Source: Parietaria judaica (lineage: Eukaryota; Streptophyta; Magnoliopsida; Rosales; Urticaceae). Taken from it: a stretch of DNA of 64,000 bases. Location: NCBI GenBank assembly GCA_954871525.1, contig OX940861.1:41615201-41679200 (forward strand), given 5' to 3'. Position 1 is the first letter of the stretch. Every line of letters begins with the position of its first letter. The position numbers and the translations under genes are program-made. Below, piece by piece: positions 33,694 through 45,329 of the stretch. The notes below the pieces were generated by a model. The model saw only the letters and a list, made by a program, of their open reading frames with translations, was not told the origin of the DNA and did not search any database.

Positions 33694-35117
33694 ATGGAGG
33701 AATCAGCAGAGCTTGTTTTGATCCCCTTTTCCCTCAAAGGCCATCTTCCGGCAGCACTTGAGTTGCGAAGCTAGTCGTCAGCCGAGACGATCGACTTTCT
33801 GTCACAGTTCTCATCCTGAATATTCCTCTTGATCCCGGTGGGAAATATGCTGATTCACTTCTGGCCTCTTTCCCGCCATCGCAGAGGATCAAGTTCGCCC
33901 GCATCACAAACGATTCTTTCAGCGCCGGGGACACCATGAACTCCATTGACTACATGAGCCAAATCATTGAGGGCCTTAAGCTTCCCGTCAAAAACCATGT
34001 CAACAAGATGGTTCATGATGAGAAGACTCGGCTAGCTGGTTTTGTCTTCGACTTTCTCCTGATGCCAATGGCGGACGTGGCCGATGAATTAGGCATCGCG
34101 TCCTACGTTTTTTGGACGTGCAGCGCCGGGTTTCTCGGCCTTGGTTTGCGTCTCTTGCAAATCCAAGATCATAATAAGAATATTATCGAGGAGTGTGGCG
34201 AGTTCAAACGTTTGGACGTCCCAGGTTTTCCAAACCGAGTTCCAGCTCACGCTATCCCCGCCTTTCTGTTCGACAATGCTTCGGCCATCGTCGTATTCCA
34301 AGACAACCTGTCAAGGTTAAGGAAAGCTAAAGGCGTGGTTCTGAACACATCCGTAGAGATCGAGCCTCACATAATCAGCTCTTTTATTGCCTCCGGCGGC
34401 CAATCTCCGCCGTTCTACCCCGTGGGACCACTACTGAATCTCACAAGTATTGACAGCGGAAGCAATGCATTCTCAGGCGCTGTCGACGGTGCAAATATTA
34501 TGGAATGGCTCGACATCCAGCCTCCCTCTTCCGTGATCTTATTATGCTTCGGGAGCATGGGATGCTTCAGCCCTGACCAAGTCAAGGAGATCGCTTTGGC
34601 TCTTGAGAGAACGGGATTCCGATTTGTGTGGTCGCTAAGGGTCTCCCCGCCGACAGAAGATCCATTGTCAATTCTCCCGGATGGTTTCCTCGACCGGACT
34701 GCTGGAGTTGGACAGGTTGTGAGTTGGATCCCACAGGCAGACGTCCTGGCGCACCCTTCGGTGGGGGGATTTGTGTCGCATTGCGGATGGAACTCTCTAA
34801 TGGAGAGCTTGTGGTTTGGAGTGCCAGTCGCCGCTTGGCCGCTGTACGCTGAGCAGCATTTTAATGCATTCCAGATGGTGACAGAGATGGGAGTGGCCGT
34901 CGAGGTAAAGCTTGATGGCGACGGGAGGACACTGGTGAGAGCAGAAGCGATCGAGGCTGCAATGAGGAGCGTGATTGAGGGTGACAGCGAGGTAAGGAAA
35001 AGAGTGAAAGAGATGAGCGAGAAGTGTAGAGAAGCTGTGGCGGAAGGTGGCTCATCTCTCTCTTCGTCGGACAGTTTCGTGAGTGACGTTTTTAAAAATC
35101 TTCAGCTAATTGATTGA
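33694..35117 (+). pseudogene. UGT71-like glycosyltransferase, unit A copy, frameshifted
   Basis: This copy is nearly identical to the intact gene at 43,905-45,329 but lacks one base near 33,766: GAGTTGCGAAG here against GAGTTTGCGAAG there. Translation from the normal ATG stops at a TAG about 27 codons in, just after the catalytic His17. The remaining frame is open from an internal ATG at 33,936 (393 aa) and includes the catalytic-Asp motif (FVFDFLLMPMADVA) and a complete PSPG box beginning WIPQADVLAHPSVGG. A protein from the internal start would lack the N-terminal acceptor-site half and the catalytic histidine, so normal function is unlikely. Otherwise the codons look unconstrained only at a few sites, so the lesion is recent. 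Confidence 0.85.
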
Positions 35118-35278
35118 TATTTTCGAAGCCGGCCGGGATGCTCCGACTGGGTGAGTGTTGTGTATTCTAATAATTGGTATCTTCATGCTCCTTTGCTTGA
35201 TCTCTTCCTATATATTATGTTCCTTGTTCCTTGTTGTATTTCGTATTTGGATATTTGCGGCGGCAAAATTATTCACAT

Positions 35279-35293
35279 GATATAAAAAGTATG

Positions 35294-35360
<67 letters not shown>

Positions 35361-36212
35361 GGTAATTAAGTTTGATACACTTGGGAAAAGCCCGACCTTC
35401 CGGGTTGAGACGGAACCAGCGAACCGTGAAATTTTAAATGGTGACATATGATTTGACCACGTTTTTACTCATTTTTACCCAATATTTAGCTTATAAAACA
35501 TAATCTAGCTCATAAACATAATCATGTCTATTCCTCCAGAGAGAAAATTCGCAGCTTCCCGGTGTATGAGAAAGAGTCGTCTTCTAAACACCGAGGAGGA
35601 GCCAGTATTCCAACGAGGTGTTTTTCAATCTACATAGTGTAGAGTTCTCGCAACGACGTGATGGAGGAGAAGGAGCCAGAGAGGTTCAATATCTTTCGAG
35701 CTGTGATCCGGAGAACGAGACAAGCACAACGCTGCACGCATTCAGAGGAGAAATTGGCCATAAAAGTTTGTTGCAAAAGTCACCAAGGTTTGGTAGCATA
35801 TTTTGAAACTGGTATTTTTCTTGGTTTACATTATTCATCTAATGATTTATTATTTGAGGATATCTTGAGATTTTTACTCAAGGATTGAGATAAATCCCCA
35901 AAAACCCCAACACAATATATGCACCTTTTGAACGAGTAAAATCACTTAAAATTCAAAAGCGTTGGTGTAATTATTTGCTTGAATGATTGGCTTCGGTTTA
36001 ATCCAAACAAAGCTGTGTCTTAGCTGAAGTGGATAAGCTTTGACTTATCCGAGCAAAACTTGCTCACCAAGTTTTTAATAAACTTTGTATTTAGTTTTTA
36101 TTTTTATTGATTTACTTGATGACCAAGTAACTACTTAAGGCTATATAAAGACACCTATCAGCCTTGTAATTCGACACCATCACCAAGAATAACAATATCC
36201 TTCCTTTCTTCA
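35279..36212. other. Spacer between duplication units
   Basis: It begins with a long TA microsatellite (about 35,296-35,358). No gene is recognised; short open frames at 35,618-35,888 have no recognisable motif. The stretch 35,960-36,190 (TTATCCGAGCAAAACTTGC, CTATATAAAGACACC) looks like LTR or promoter-type repeat DNA. It has no counterpart next to unit B. Confidence 0.5.
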
Positions 36213-37379
36213 TGTCTTCTCTGGCGAGGCGTCGAGCTTTTGCTGATGTTTTCCTGCCCAGATGATGTATTAGCGGTAAGGAGGACATTCAAAAAAGAAG
36301 AAGAAGTAATGATGCTGGACCTCTGTCGAGCAAAAGTTGCCTACGTACCATGCTTTGGGATCAGGTCATCGCGTAGTTTAGGATTAGTGAAATCCCAGGA
36401 CGGAAGTCCCTGACAAATGAGTGAAACTTGGTGGGGGGACATCTTCAGCAGATAGCGCTCGCGTGAGACTAGACCGAGGGCGAGCGCGATCTTGACGATC
36501 TGGAGAGTTCCGATGGAATCGATCATCAAGAACAGAGCTTGAGACGAGCTTTGACGCGAAACTGTTCTTTCTAACGAGCTTCAATGAGGAGACGGCCTAT
36601 CTTAAAAGCTTCGGGGCGAAGGCGGCCTGTCTGGCAAGCCTTGGCACGAAACTCATCATCTCGATGAGCTTCGACGCGAAGCCGGCCTTTTCTAGAGAGC
36701 TTCGGCGCGAAACTGATCTTGTCGGCGAGTTTTAGGTCAAAGTCGACCTTTTCGGCAAGCTTCGGATAAGGAAGTCCCGAGAACTAGGTCGGGGACGAGT
36801 GCTGCTCGAAGGAGGCAGAGGAGAGGGCAATTTCTAGTGAGAGAAGCTCTAAAGAGAGAATGTGTGAAAATGTGTATAACGGAGCTTCTATTTATAAGGA
36901 AAAAGTGTAACCATTTTTTCTTGTGTTGGAGGCATCTATATTCTCTTTATATGCTCCTAACCTAAATTCGTGGGACCTTGCCAGGGGATAGCTTGCCGCG
37001 CGTGCTCGCCTAGCGCGAAGCTCGTCGGGCGTCTAATACGTCATCTTGATCCACTTCGGGTGTTCCGCGAGCTTGTATGTTGGGTCCTAAGCGTCTTTAG
37101 AGCGTCCTTAGTGTCCCCAATGAACTCAATTTTTCTAGTTGCTTGATGTTTGTTTGGAGATTCCTCTTTCGGGTTTGTTAGCGAGGTGTTGCACGTCGAC
37201 CTTGGAGCTTGCCTTGCAGAGTATGTCGCCAAAAAGTAAGTAAAAGGGACCTTGTCGTCGCCCAGAGAACTTGCCTTGGCGAGTACGTCGCCGAAGACTA
37301 AGTCCAAAGGGGCTTCTCGTCACCTGGATAGGTTGTCTTAATGAGAGCGCCGTCAGGGAACCTCTAAGGTGGTTGTCAC

Positions 37380-37974
37380 TAGAGGTGTGCAAAATAACCG
37401 GTAACCGAATTTTAAAACCGTAACAAAAAATTATCTGGTTTAAAATAACTGTAACTGAATTATTTTGAAAACAGGTGAGGTTAACCGTATCCGGTTTCAA
37501 ACAGGATAAGGTTACAAGTTATTTATTTTTCAAAACAAGTTATTTTTGTAACTGGTTTTTATAACCGGTTTTAATATTTATTTATTTAAATATTTTAATA
37601 TTCAATTAACTAGGATTTTCTCTCTTTCAGTCAAAACCTCTTCGATATGTTGAACTGGATTTTTTTTTTTTATAATTGTTGTACTTTTTGGATTTATGTT
37701 TTGGACCGGTATATTTCTTTTTGGACTCGCTTGTTTTATTGCGATTTATTTTAGACCGATATGTTTTATTGTTGCGATAAACTCTTTTGAATGCTATATT
37801 AAAAAAAAAAACTGGTTAAGGTTATTAAACAAGTTAATCAAATTTTGATAACCGGAATTTAGGTTAACCGGTTTTAAAAACAGGTCAAGGTTATTAAAAC
37901 ATGACTAACCGGAATTAGGTTTAGGATACAAAATAGTGAAAATTAAACAGCTTAACCGACCCGTTGTAGCCCTA
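37380..37974. mobile_element. 595-bp hAT-type MITE, unit B copy
   Basis: This is the same element as 29,908-30,512: TAGAGGTGTGCAAAATAACC at the left and GTTGTAGCCCTA at the right, with exact GTTGTCAC target duplications at 37372-37379 and 37975-37982. Scattered substitutions and small indels separate the two copies. Confidence 0.85.
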
Positions 37975-38529
37975 GTTGTCACCTTGTCGGCGGGGACCCT
38001 CTAAGGTCGCCATTTGCTCATGAGGTTGTCGGGAATTACCTTTCGTGGTCGTAGCCGGGGGCACCTTAAGGTCGTCAAAAGGTGGTCTTCGGGCCCCGTA
38101 TTTTGGGCCTTGTCTTCCGGCCTTTGTTTAACGGGCTTGGACTTGAGCTGATAGGCCTTAAATCATGGGCTTTGACTTTTACTTTGGGGGCCATATGAAC
38201 CAAATGCCCATTTTTGATTCAAGGTTTCGAAAAAATCCCAAACTTATTTATGGTAATCAAAACCACCAATTAATTGAAATATGGACTAATTTACCCCTAA
38301 CATTTTTTACGTGTGAAATTAATAATTATTCGAAATTAATTATTTAAATTACTATTTAGTTAATAATTTAAAAATATGTTTATATTTTTTTTCCTTAAAT
38401 ATAGCTTAATAGAATAAGTAATTAATCTTGAAAATTCCCTAATTATTTTCGATATATTTTTTCCCTATCAATAAGGATTTTTAACGATTTTATATTCAAA
38501 ATTACAAAAATCAATTATCAACAAATTGA

Positions 38530-38731
38530 TGAAATTTTCTGCCAAATCTGTATATAATATTTAATAGGGGGTGGGGGGACTGTTTGTGCAAATCGTAAAT
38601 ATCAACATGAATTTGGTATATGTATATACCAATATCAAACTGTAAAATTAATTACCAAAATTGTATATGTATATGCCAATATTTAATACGGGGACTGTTT
38701 GTGCAAATCGTAAATATCAACATGAATTTGG

Positions 38732-38780
<49 letters not shown>

Positions 38781-38930
38781 ATATCAAACTGTAAATTTAA
38801 TTACCAAAATTGTATAGGTGTATACCAATATTTAATACGGGGACTGTTTGTGCAAATCGTAAATATCAACATGAATTTGGTATATGTATATACCAATATC
38901 AAAATATAAATATTTTTACGAAATTTTATT
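38530..38930. repeat. Tandem repeat with embedded (TA)n
   Basis: A block beginning GGGGACTGTTTGTGCAAATC and continuing through AATATCAACATGAATTTGG is present three times (about 38,576, 38,691 and 38,839), each followed by ATACCAATATCAAA. The copies are 117-148 bases apart; a TA run at about 38,738-38,779 accounts for the variation. A fourth copy lies in unit A after the poly-G tract at 31,143. Confidence 0.75.
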
Positions 38931-38939
38931 AACGTACGT

Positions 38940-39130
38940 TCACCATCAGCGACCTGCACGAGGAAGTGGTTCGTGACGATCTCGGAGATGGTTTTCCCGA
39001 CGAGGGAGCGGAACTCAGAGCAGATCTACTCGGCGTGGGATAGCGAATTGACCTCGCGGAGGATGTGGTGCGGGACGCTTCGGCGGTCGGCGACGGGGAA
39101 CGAGAGAGAAAGGTCGAAGCTTTGCCGGCG
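38940..39130 (-). pseudogene. Captured gene fragment, unit B copy
   Basis: This is the counterpart of 31,199-31,395: FDLSLSFPVADRRS, VPHHILREVNSLSHAE, stop, CSEFRSLVGKTISEIVTNHF, LVQVADGER on the minus strand. The in-frame TAG is at the same codon as in both unit A copies. Confidence 0.45.
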
Positions 39131-39544
39131 CGGTGACGGAGAGAAGACGTCGCGATGAAAGAAGGAGACAGCGCGACGCAAGAAGGAGAGAAGACGACCT
39201 AGAGGCTCGATGGAATGAATGTCGAATTTGTAATGGGGGAGAGAGAAAATAATGTGATAAATGAAAAATATTTTTTTGAAAAAGTAACAAATTAAATGAA
39301 AACGTAATTAATAGGGGAAGTTGTCAACCATAATTATATGATAAATTAATTTCGAAATTAAAATATATTATAAATATTTAATATACAAAAATTAACAAAT
39401 ATAATTAATATTAAGGTTAATATGGTCCAAAAAAAATTATTAGTGGGTATAACTGAATTGTTCGAAAGTATGTGCAATTCTCATAAACCTTAGGTGCTTT
39501 TTGGGCATTTGGTGGGGTTTTTCTTAATTTTAATAGTTCGAAAA

Positions 39545-39923
39545 ATACGCATAACATTTATTAGCCGATGTATCACCTTGGAATTGCCGCCATATCCAAC
39601 GTGGGGACATTGTTCCGCGTGGAATCGATCTGCCGCCTCTTGTCGTCTAGCTTTCTTTGTTAAGCGGGCAATCTCAGTCTCGTTGGCCTCTGCCTCCTCG
39701 TCGACTTCATCTCGTATTTGCTGACATTTCTCGTACACATCGTGGGGGACCCCCGGAAATTTGGCGTGCATCTCGCGCCTAATAACCTCTTACATCTGGT
39801 TGTCATGGGCTTTTTTGGCGTAAAAGTTCCTTAGAACGCCCTGGCAAACGTCTTTGGCCTCTAGTGTCGAAGCAAGGCGCGGTTTGACGTCTTTCGTAGA
39901 TCGTTCCCCGCGGTGTGGCTCTT
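39545..39923 (-). pseudogene. Repeat-derived ORF remnant, unit B, split by LTR insertion
   Basis: This is the counterpart of 31,500-31,860, with the clearest part HDVYEKCQQIRDEVDEEAEA and IARLTKKARRQEAADRFHAE on the minus strand. The upstream part of the same frame (RIPMQLLWPHNKRWWHDADE) resumes at 42,072-42,185 on the other side of the 2.15-kb LTR. Confidence 0.4.
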
Positions 39924-39938
39924 TGTAAAACCCTTAAA

Positions 39939-40004
<66 letters not shown>

Positions 40005-42071
40005 CAGCTTTTGGCAGAGGGGTAATCAAGTCCCCTCCACCTCTCTCCTCTCCACCATTCGCAGCCTCTCCCTCTCTTTCTCCTCTGTTTATTTTCTTCT
40101 CCCATCAAAGATTCAAAGCTCCATAGCTCGGTCACCGGAGCTCCGATCGGAGCGTGGTTGGTGGCGCCGGAAAGCTCTCGAGAAGACGAGTCTACTGCTA
40201 GGCGGAAGTCGACCGGAGGTCGTGGCGTTTGACCGAAATATTTGCCGGAAGGTGCGGTTTTACAACTCTAGATCTTTTTCATGTCGGTTTGATTTTGAGA
40301 AATCTAACACCGGAATCATGTTCACGAAGCCTATTAGAGTCCGTTGGTGGTGCCACCTCGCCGTCGCCATCGCCGGTCGCCGCCGTCGGCCGCCGCGTCA
40401 TTTTCCGATCCCGGAATTTATTGAGGGGTTTTGAAGCCCTCGTCGAGGAGATCGAAAGCCCTCAATCGGAATTGTCATCGGACTCCCGGTAAGCTCGGAT
40501 TTCCTTGCCCTAGTTTTAGATTTTAAGAGATCAAATTGAGTGTGTTCTGGGCCGTGATTGATAAAATTGACCTTGCCATTGTGTTTAGAATAGTCAAATT
40601 AGGCTAGGAGAGGTATTACGTTGTCGAAATAATGCCCGTTTTGCTGCCTCGTTTTGCGTGCCCGACGGAAATTCGGCCCGGGTTAAATTTCACCGTATCG
40701 GGTTTACAATTGACAATTTGAATTCCAATCTTAGTAATATTTGGCTTATGGATGATATCGGTGTTATAGTTGGCGCAGATAGTCGTCCCGTGGTCGCCTC
40801 GAAGACCGTGCTGCCCGAACCACCCATTTTGAATAGTTCAGCAGATCCCGAAGTCTCTAATCATCGATCTCAGGGCCAGGACGAACCCACATCATCGACT
40901 AACTAGTCGATCGATCAAAGTTTCCACGATTTAAGGTAGGGCTATTACCTTTTCTCGCAATTTAAAATGAACGTAGAAACCAACGATTAAATAAAGATCG
41001 AACCGGTTAGGTTAAAATTGGAATTAATGAAATGTTATTTTAATTGATGAATAAAAGTTAAGTTTGGAGATTGTCGTCGCTTGATAGCGAGGCTGGACAC
41101 CAGGTATTGTTGCATCGGTTTGATGCTCGTTATTATATTATATATATATATATATATGGTTACGTCGGGATGACGTGTGATGATATGGTACCCGCTTCGG
41201 GCGGATGATGATTATTATGATATGGTACCCGCTTCGGGCGGATGAGCTGCTGACGAGCAGCTGGCTACTGCGCAGTAGGCCGGATATAGTTATGGATATG
41301 GATATGATTGGTGACCCAAAAGTCAACATTTCGACCCATGGCGAACTGGCCGTCTTGGGTGGTGATTAGGATCCCGAGTCGAGGTCGAGTTACGGTTAGG
41401 GACTTCTAGTCCACCTGTGCTCGTGCCTTGAGGACTCGATGGGATATAGTGGAGTAAAGGCGCGAGCTGACTCGGCATGGTCCATCGAAATGATTTGACT
41501 TTTGTGGGGTATATTTATTTATTTTATTGTTGAAAATGATGAATAAATGGTTTATGTTGGCGTTTAATTTAATTAATTGAAATTTGACTAATAATGGTTC
41601 GGTAAAGAGAATTGGTAATAGTTTCCCTACTGAGCATGTGGTGCTCACCCGTTCCATATATATTTTTTTCCCCATTCAGTTAAAGGCGGTGTTCAGAGTC
41701 AGACTCCAGACGAGGAGTAGACTGGTTCAGAAGATCCAATTATTGTTTTCGTTTATCCGTATCTTTAAAGTTCATCGAAGTTAACATTGTATTCTGTGTT
41801 GATCTTTCCATTTTAGAATTGTAATGGATTTAATGTTGGACTTATGCGATGGTGGTATTTTGCATTTTATATTTTTATGGTGTTGTATAAACTGTGGTCG
41901 TTGATGTTGTATTGTCGTTTTAAGTCCCATGGGAAAAAGTTATGTGTTTGTTGACGTGGACGTTGCATATTCAACGGTGTTGTTTGAATGATGACGTGTC
42001 ATTGACCGGTCACGGTTTGAAAAGTCGTTGTTTTTGTCTTATTCTTCTAACCCCCATTTAGGGGCGTTACA
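39924..42071. mobile_element. 2,148-bp solo LTR, probably of a Gypsy-type retrotransposon
   Basis: The insertion starts TGTAAAACCC, ends GGGGCGTTACA (TG...CA, inverted TGTAA/TTACA) and is flanked by exact CTCTT duplications (39919-39923 and 42072-42076). The uninterrupted target is present in unit A near 31,858. There is no gag or pol inside; short frames are not conserved. It contains a TA run (39,944-39,998), a C/T-rich stretch near 40,030-40,090 that could lie near a transcript start, and a 28-bp direct repeat at 41,181-41,245. The size and TGTAA...TTACA ends fit plant Gypsy LTRs better than Copia; the superfamily is inferred. Confidence 0.8.
41181..41245 (+). repeat. 28-bp direct repeat inside the solo LTR
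   Basis: TGATATGGTACCCGCTTCGG and the eight bases after it occur at 41181-41208 and again at 41218-41245, 37 bases apart. Confidence 0.85.
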
Positions 42072-43437
42072 CTCTTCATCCGCGTCATGCCACCACCTTT
42101 TGTTATGTGGCCATAGTAATTGCATCGGAATCCGGGCCGACCGGAGTACATTGCTGTCTCGCGGGAACGAGAACCATATTTCACCTAAATCGAGATAACA
42201 ATTATATTCAAATTCAATAATTGAAATCAACATAATCATTCGTCACTAATTAATAGTCACATATTCTCAAAATTTCATTAATCACCACAATCACCCATCA
42301 AAATAGTTGAATTGAATTAAAATTAACATCTAAAACTATTTAATTGATATTAATAAAACATCTAACTAATTTAGTAACTAACTAATGACTAATTAACTAA
42401 CTTATTAGATAATTAATATCCACAATTTTAACTATAAATTAATGAGAATGATTATTGGATAATCAACAAATTTTTTTACACTTCATTAACAACATCATTA
42501 AAATTCAAGAACTCATCATATTAATCAAAATCCACAAAACAAATAATCACCAACATCATCAGCAAGATAACATCATAATAATCATGATCCACAAACCTTT
42601 ATCCCTAAAATTAACAATAAAACCCTAATTCTATTCAAAATCAGAACCATAACTCCAAAATCCATACAAACGGAATTCTGGAAAATTTGTGAAGAACATA
42701 TGGGAAATCGAGAGGCGTTCCAACTATGTGTCGCGGAACATAGGAAGAAAAGTGAAGAAGAGGCCGGAGTTTGCGTTGTAAGTTGAGGATTTCGGGTAAA
42801 CCGATAGAATAGGGCAGAAAGCTCAAAGGCGAAATGAAGATAGGGTTTGCGAGAAAAATGAATTTAAGCGGCTTTCGCACAGATTTCGTCATTTTTCTGA
42901 GCAAACGACAAGCGGCATGGGATGCGGCTTCCGAACGACACGCTTCGGCAAACTGGAAAATGATAGCAGGCGTGGGATGTCATTCTGCACTCCAGCGACA
43001 TAAGGCAAGCCTGCGGCACGCCGGTCGGTTTCGCGACGTTTAATACGACGATATATATACACACACGAAAGATCGAGAGATATAGCCATATAGGGACAGG
43101 TAAAATACTTTGATTATATATATTATATATACACGCGAGGTAAGTTTGCAATAGATATGTGGAAAAACTTCAATGGACCAACATTCAAAATTTGCTACAT
43201 TCTGTGTGAAGAAGTGGCCTCTTGTACTTTTTTTTTCTTTTAAGATAATGAAAACCTGCTCGACTTATTACAAGTAAATATTATGTGATACATTATTTTT
43301 GTTTCGATATGGTCACAGTAAAACCCACAAACTAACAAGAATGCATTGTTATACTAATATCATCGAGATAGTTCACATTTTAGGCTTCATAATGGATAGT
43401 TTATTGATATGTGAATCACGTTAATGATTTCAATATG

Positions 43438-43500
<63 letters not shown>

Positions 43501-43789
43501 CAGTGCGCGCCAATGATCACATTACAATTAGAGTTTCCGTTTACTTCTCGTGTTTTGATCTCCATCAATAGTTTAATTTTAAATTTATGATAAGCTCAGT
43601 ACTTAAATATTATTATAATAATTTTAAACCATCATTCATTATTTTCAATAGTTACACAACTGTATTGAAGCGTTTAAATCGCTCTAAATCATTTGCCTAG
43701 CTATAAAATCCTGAGAAGTGGGTCTCACGACGCATTATTTTTCTTTCCTTTTTAGTTGTGTGTTACTCTCTTTCATACACAGATACACA

Positions 43790-43797
43790 TATATATA
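43790..43797 (+). promoter_or_regulatory. Probable TATA box of UGT copy 2
   Basis: TATATATA lies 108 bases upstream of the ATG at 43,905, identical in context to the unit A promoter. Confidence 0.45.
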
Positions 43798-43904
43798 GAG
43801 CAGCTAGAGAAGCCTGCTTGAACAACATCTTTATACAGGCTTAATTTCAACTCCTTACTATATACAATCAGGCATACACAAACGCAATTAATATTCTCAA
43901 CATT

Positions 43905-45329
43905 ATGGAGGAATCAGCAGAGCTTGTTTTGATCCCCTTTTCCCTCAAAGGCCATCTTCCGGCAGCACTTGAGTTTGCGAAGCTAGTCGTCAGCCGAGAC
44001 GATCGACTTTCTGTCACAGTTCTCATCCTGAATATTCCTCTTGATCCCGGTGGGAAATATGCTGATTCACTTCTGGCCTCTTTCCCGCCATCGCAGAGGA
44101 TCAAGTTCGCCCGCATCACAAACGATTCTTTCAGCGCCGGGGACACCATGAACTCCATTGACTACATGAGCCAAATCATTGAGGGCCTTAAGCTTCCCGT
44201 CAAAAACCATGTCAACAAGATGGTTCATGATGAGAAGACTCGGCTAGCTGGTTTTGTCTTCGACTTTCTCCTGATGCCAATGGCGGACGTGGCCGATGAA
44301 TTAGGCATCGCGTCCTACGTTTTTTGGACGTGCAGCGCCGGGTTTCTCGGCCTTGGTTTGCGTCTCTTGCAAATCCAAGATCATAATAAGAATATTATCG
44401 AGGAGTGTGGCGAGTTCAAACGTTTGGACGTCCCAGGTTTTCCAAACCGAGTTCCAGCTCACGCTATCCCCGCCTTTCTGTTCGACAATGCTTCGGCCAT
44501 CGTCGTATTCCAAGACAACCTGTCAAGGTTAAGGAAAGCTAAAGGCGTGGTTCTGAACACATCCGTAGAGATCGAGCCTCACATAATCAGCTCTTTTATT
44601 GCCTCCGGCGGCCAATCTCCGCCGTTCTATCCCGTGGGACCACTACTGAATCTAACAAGTATTGACAGCGGAAGCAATGCATTCTCAGGCGCTGTCGACG
44701 GTGCAAATATTATGGAATGGCTCGACATCCAGCCTCCCGCCTCCGTGATCGTATTATGCTTCGGGAGCATGGGATGCTTCAGCCCTGACCAAGTCAAGGA
44801 GATCGCTTTGGCTCTTGAGAGAACGGGATTCCGATTTGTGTGGTCGCTAAGGGTCTCCCCGCCGACAGAAGATCCATTGTCAATTCTCCCGGATGGTTTC
44901 CTCGACCGGACTGCTGGAGTTGGACAGGTTGTGAGTTGGATCCCACAAGCAGACGTCCTGGCGCACCCTGCGGTGGGGGGATTTGTGTCGCATTGTGGAT
45001 GGAACTCTCGAATGGAGAGCTTGTGGTTTGGAGTCCCCGTCTCCGCTTGGCCGCTGTACGCTGAGCAGCATTTTAATGCATTCCAGATGGTGACAGAGAT
45101 GGGAGTGGCCGTCGAGGTAAAGCTTGACGGCGACGGGAGGACACTGGTGAGAGCAGAAGCGATCGAGGCTGCAATGAGGAGCGTGATTGAGGGTGACAGC
45201 GAGGTAAGGAAAAGAGTGAAAGAGATGAGCGAGAAGTGTAGAGAAGCTGTGGCGGAAGGTGGCTCATCTCTCTCTTCGTCGGACAGTTTCGTGAGTGACG
45301 TTTTTAAAAATCTTCAGCTAATTGATTGA
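43905..45329 (+). CDS. UDP-glycosyltransferase, UGT71-like (family 1)
   Basis: Family 1 UGTs move a sugar from a UDP-sugar to a small plant metabolite in the cytosol. This single-exon gene encodes 474 aa, the usual length. The ATG at 43,905 follows a leader about 80 bases from a TATA-driven start. The catalytic His17 lies in FSLKGHLPA (most relatives have a Pro-Gly-rich PxPGxGH here), and Asp120 lies in GFVFDFLLMP. The 44-residue PSPG box spans Trp345 to Gln388, starting WIPQADVLAHPAVGG, with HCGWNS at 363-368 and AEQ at 386-388; Gln388 is the usual residue of glucosyl-transferring members. Arg369 replaces the hydrophobic residue usual after WNS. The acceptor cannot be inferred. Similarity to UGT71 (DDRLSVTVL near 32-40) is from recall of family features. 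It is the intact member of the tandem pair. Confidence 0.93.
   Translation: MEESAELVLIPFSLKGHLPAALEFAKLVVSRDDRLSVTVLILNIPLDPGGKYADSLLASFPPSQRIKFARITNDSFSAGDTMNSIDYMSQIIEGLKLPVKNHVNKMVHDEKTRLAGFVFDFLLMPMADVADELGIASYVFWTCSAGFLGLGLRLLQIQDHNKNIIEECGEFKRLDVPGFPNRVPAHAIPAFLFDNASAIVVFQDNLSRLRKAKGVVLNTSVEIEPHIISSFIASGGQSPPFYPVGPLLNLTSIDSGSNAFSGAVDGANIMEWLDIQPPASVIVLCFGSMGCFSPDQVKEIALALERTGFRFVWSLRVSPPTEDPLSILPDGFLDRTAGVGQVVSWIPQADVLAHPAVGGFVSHCGWNSRMESLWFGVPVSAWPLYAEQHFNAFQMVTEMGVAVEVKLDGDGRTLVRAEAIEAAMRSVIEGDSEVRKRVKEMSEKCREAVAEGGSSLSSSDSFVSDVFKNLQLID

Larger units (their letters stand above)
28770..35278. repeat. Unit A of a direct tandem duplication (UGT-bearing)
   Basis: From about 28,770 (TTTGCTGATGTTTTCCTG region) through 35,278 (just past the UGT 3' end) the sequence is matched in the same order and orientation by 36,213-45,490. 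The first 2.2 kb corresponds at an offset of about 7.44 kb, and the UGT segment at 10,211-10,212 bases. The offset grows because unit B gained an LTR insertion and extra repeats. The 31.98-34.4 kb part is almost base-identical to its partner; the 28.8-31 kb part is more diverged. Confidence 0.85.

Noticed and set aside
33936..35117. 393-codon open frame as a functional short UGT
   Set aside because: It begins at an internal Met corresponding to residue 82 of the intact copy and lacks the catalytic-His region. It is the remainder of a frameshifted gene.
38165..38347. 60-codon open frame conserved at 30,700-30,882
   Set aside because: It is conserved only because the whole segment is duplicated; there are no motifs, and it lies in repeat-derived DNA.
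40222..40492. Open frames inside the 2.15-kb LTR
   Set aside because: They are short, overlapping, Arg/Pro-rich and inside a solo LTR; no gag or pol motif is present.
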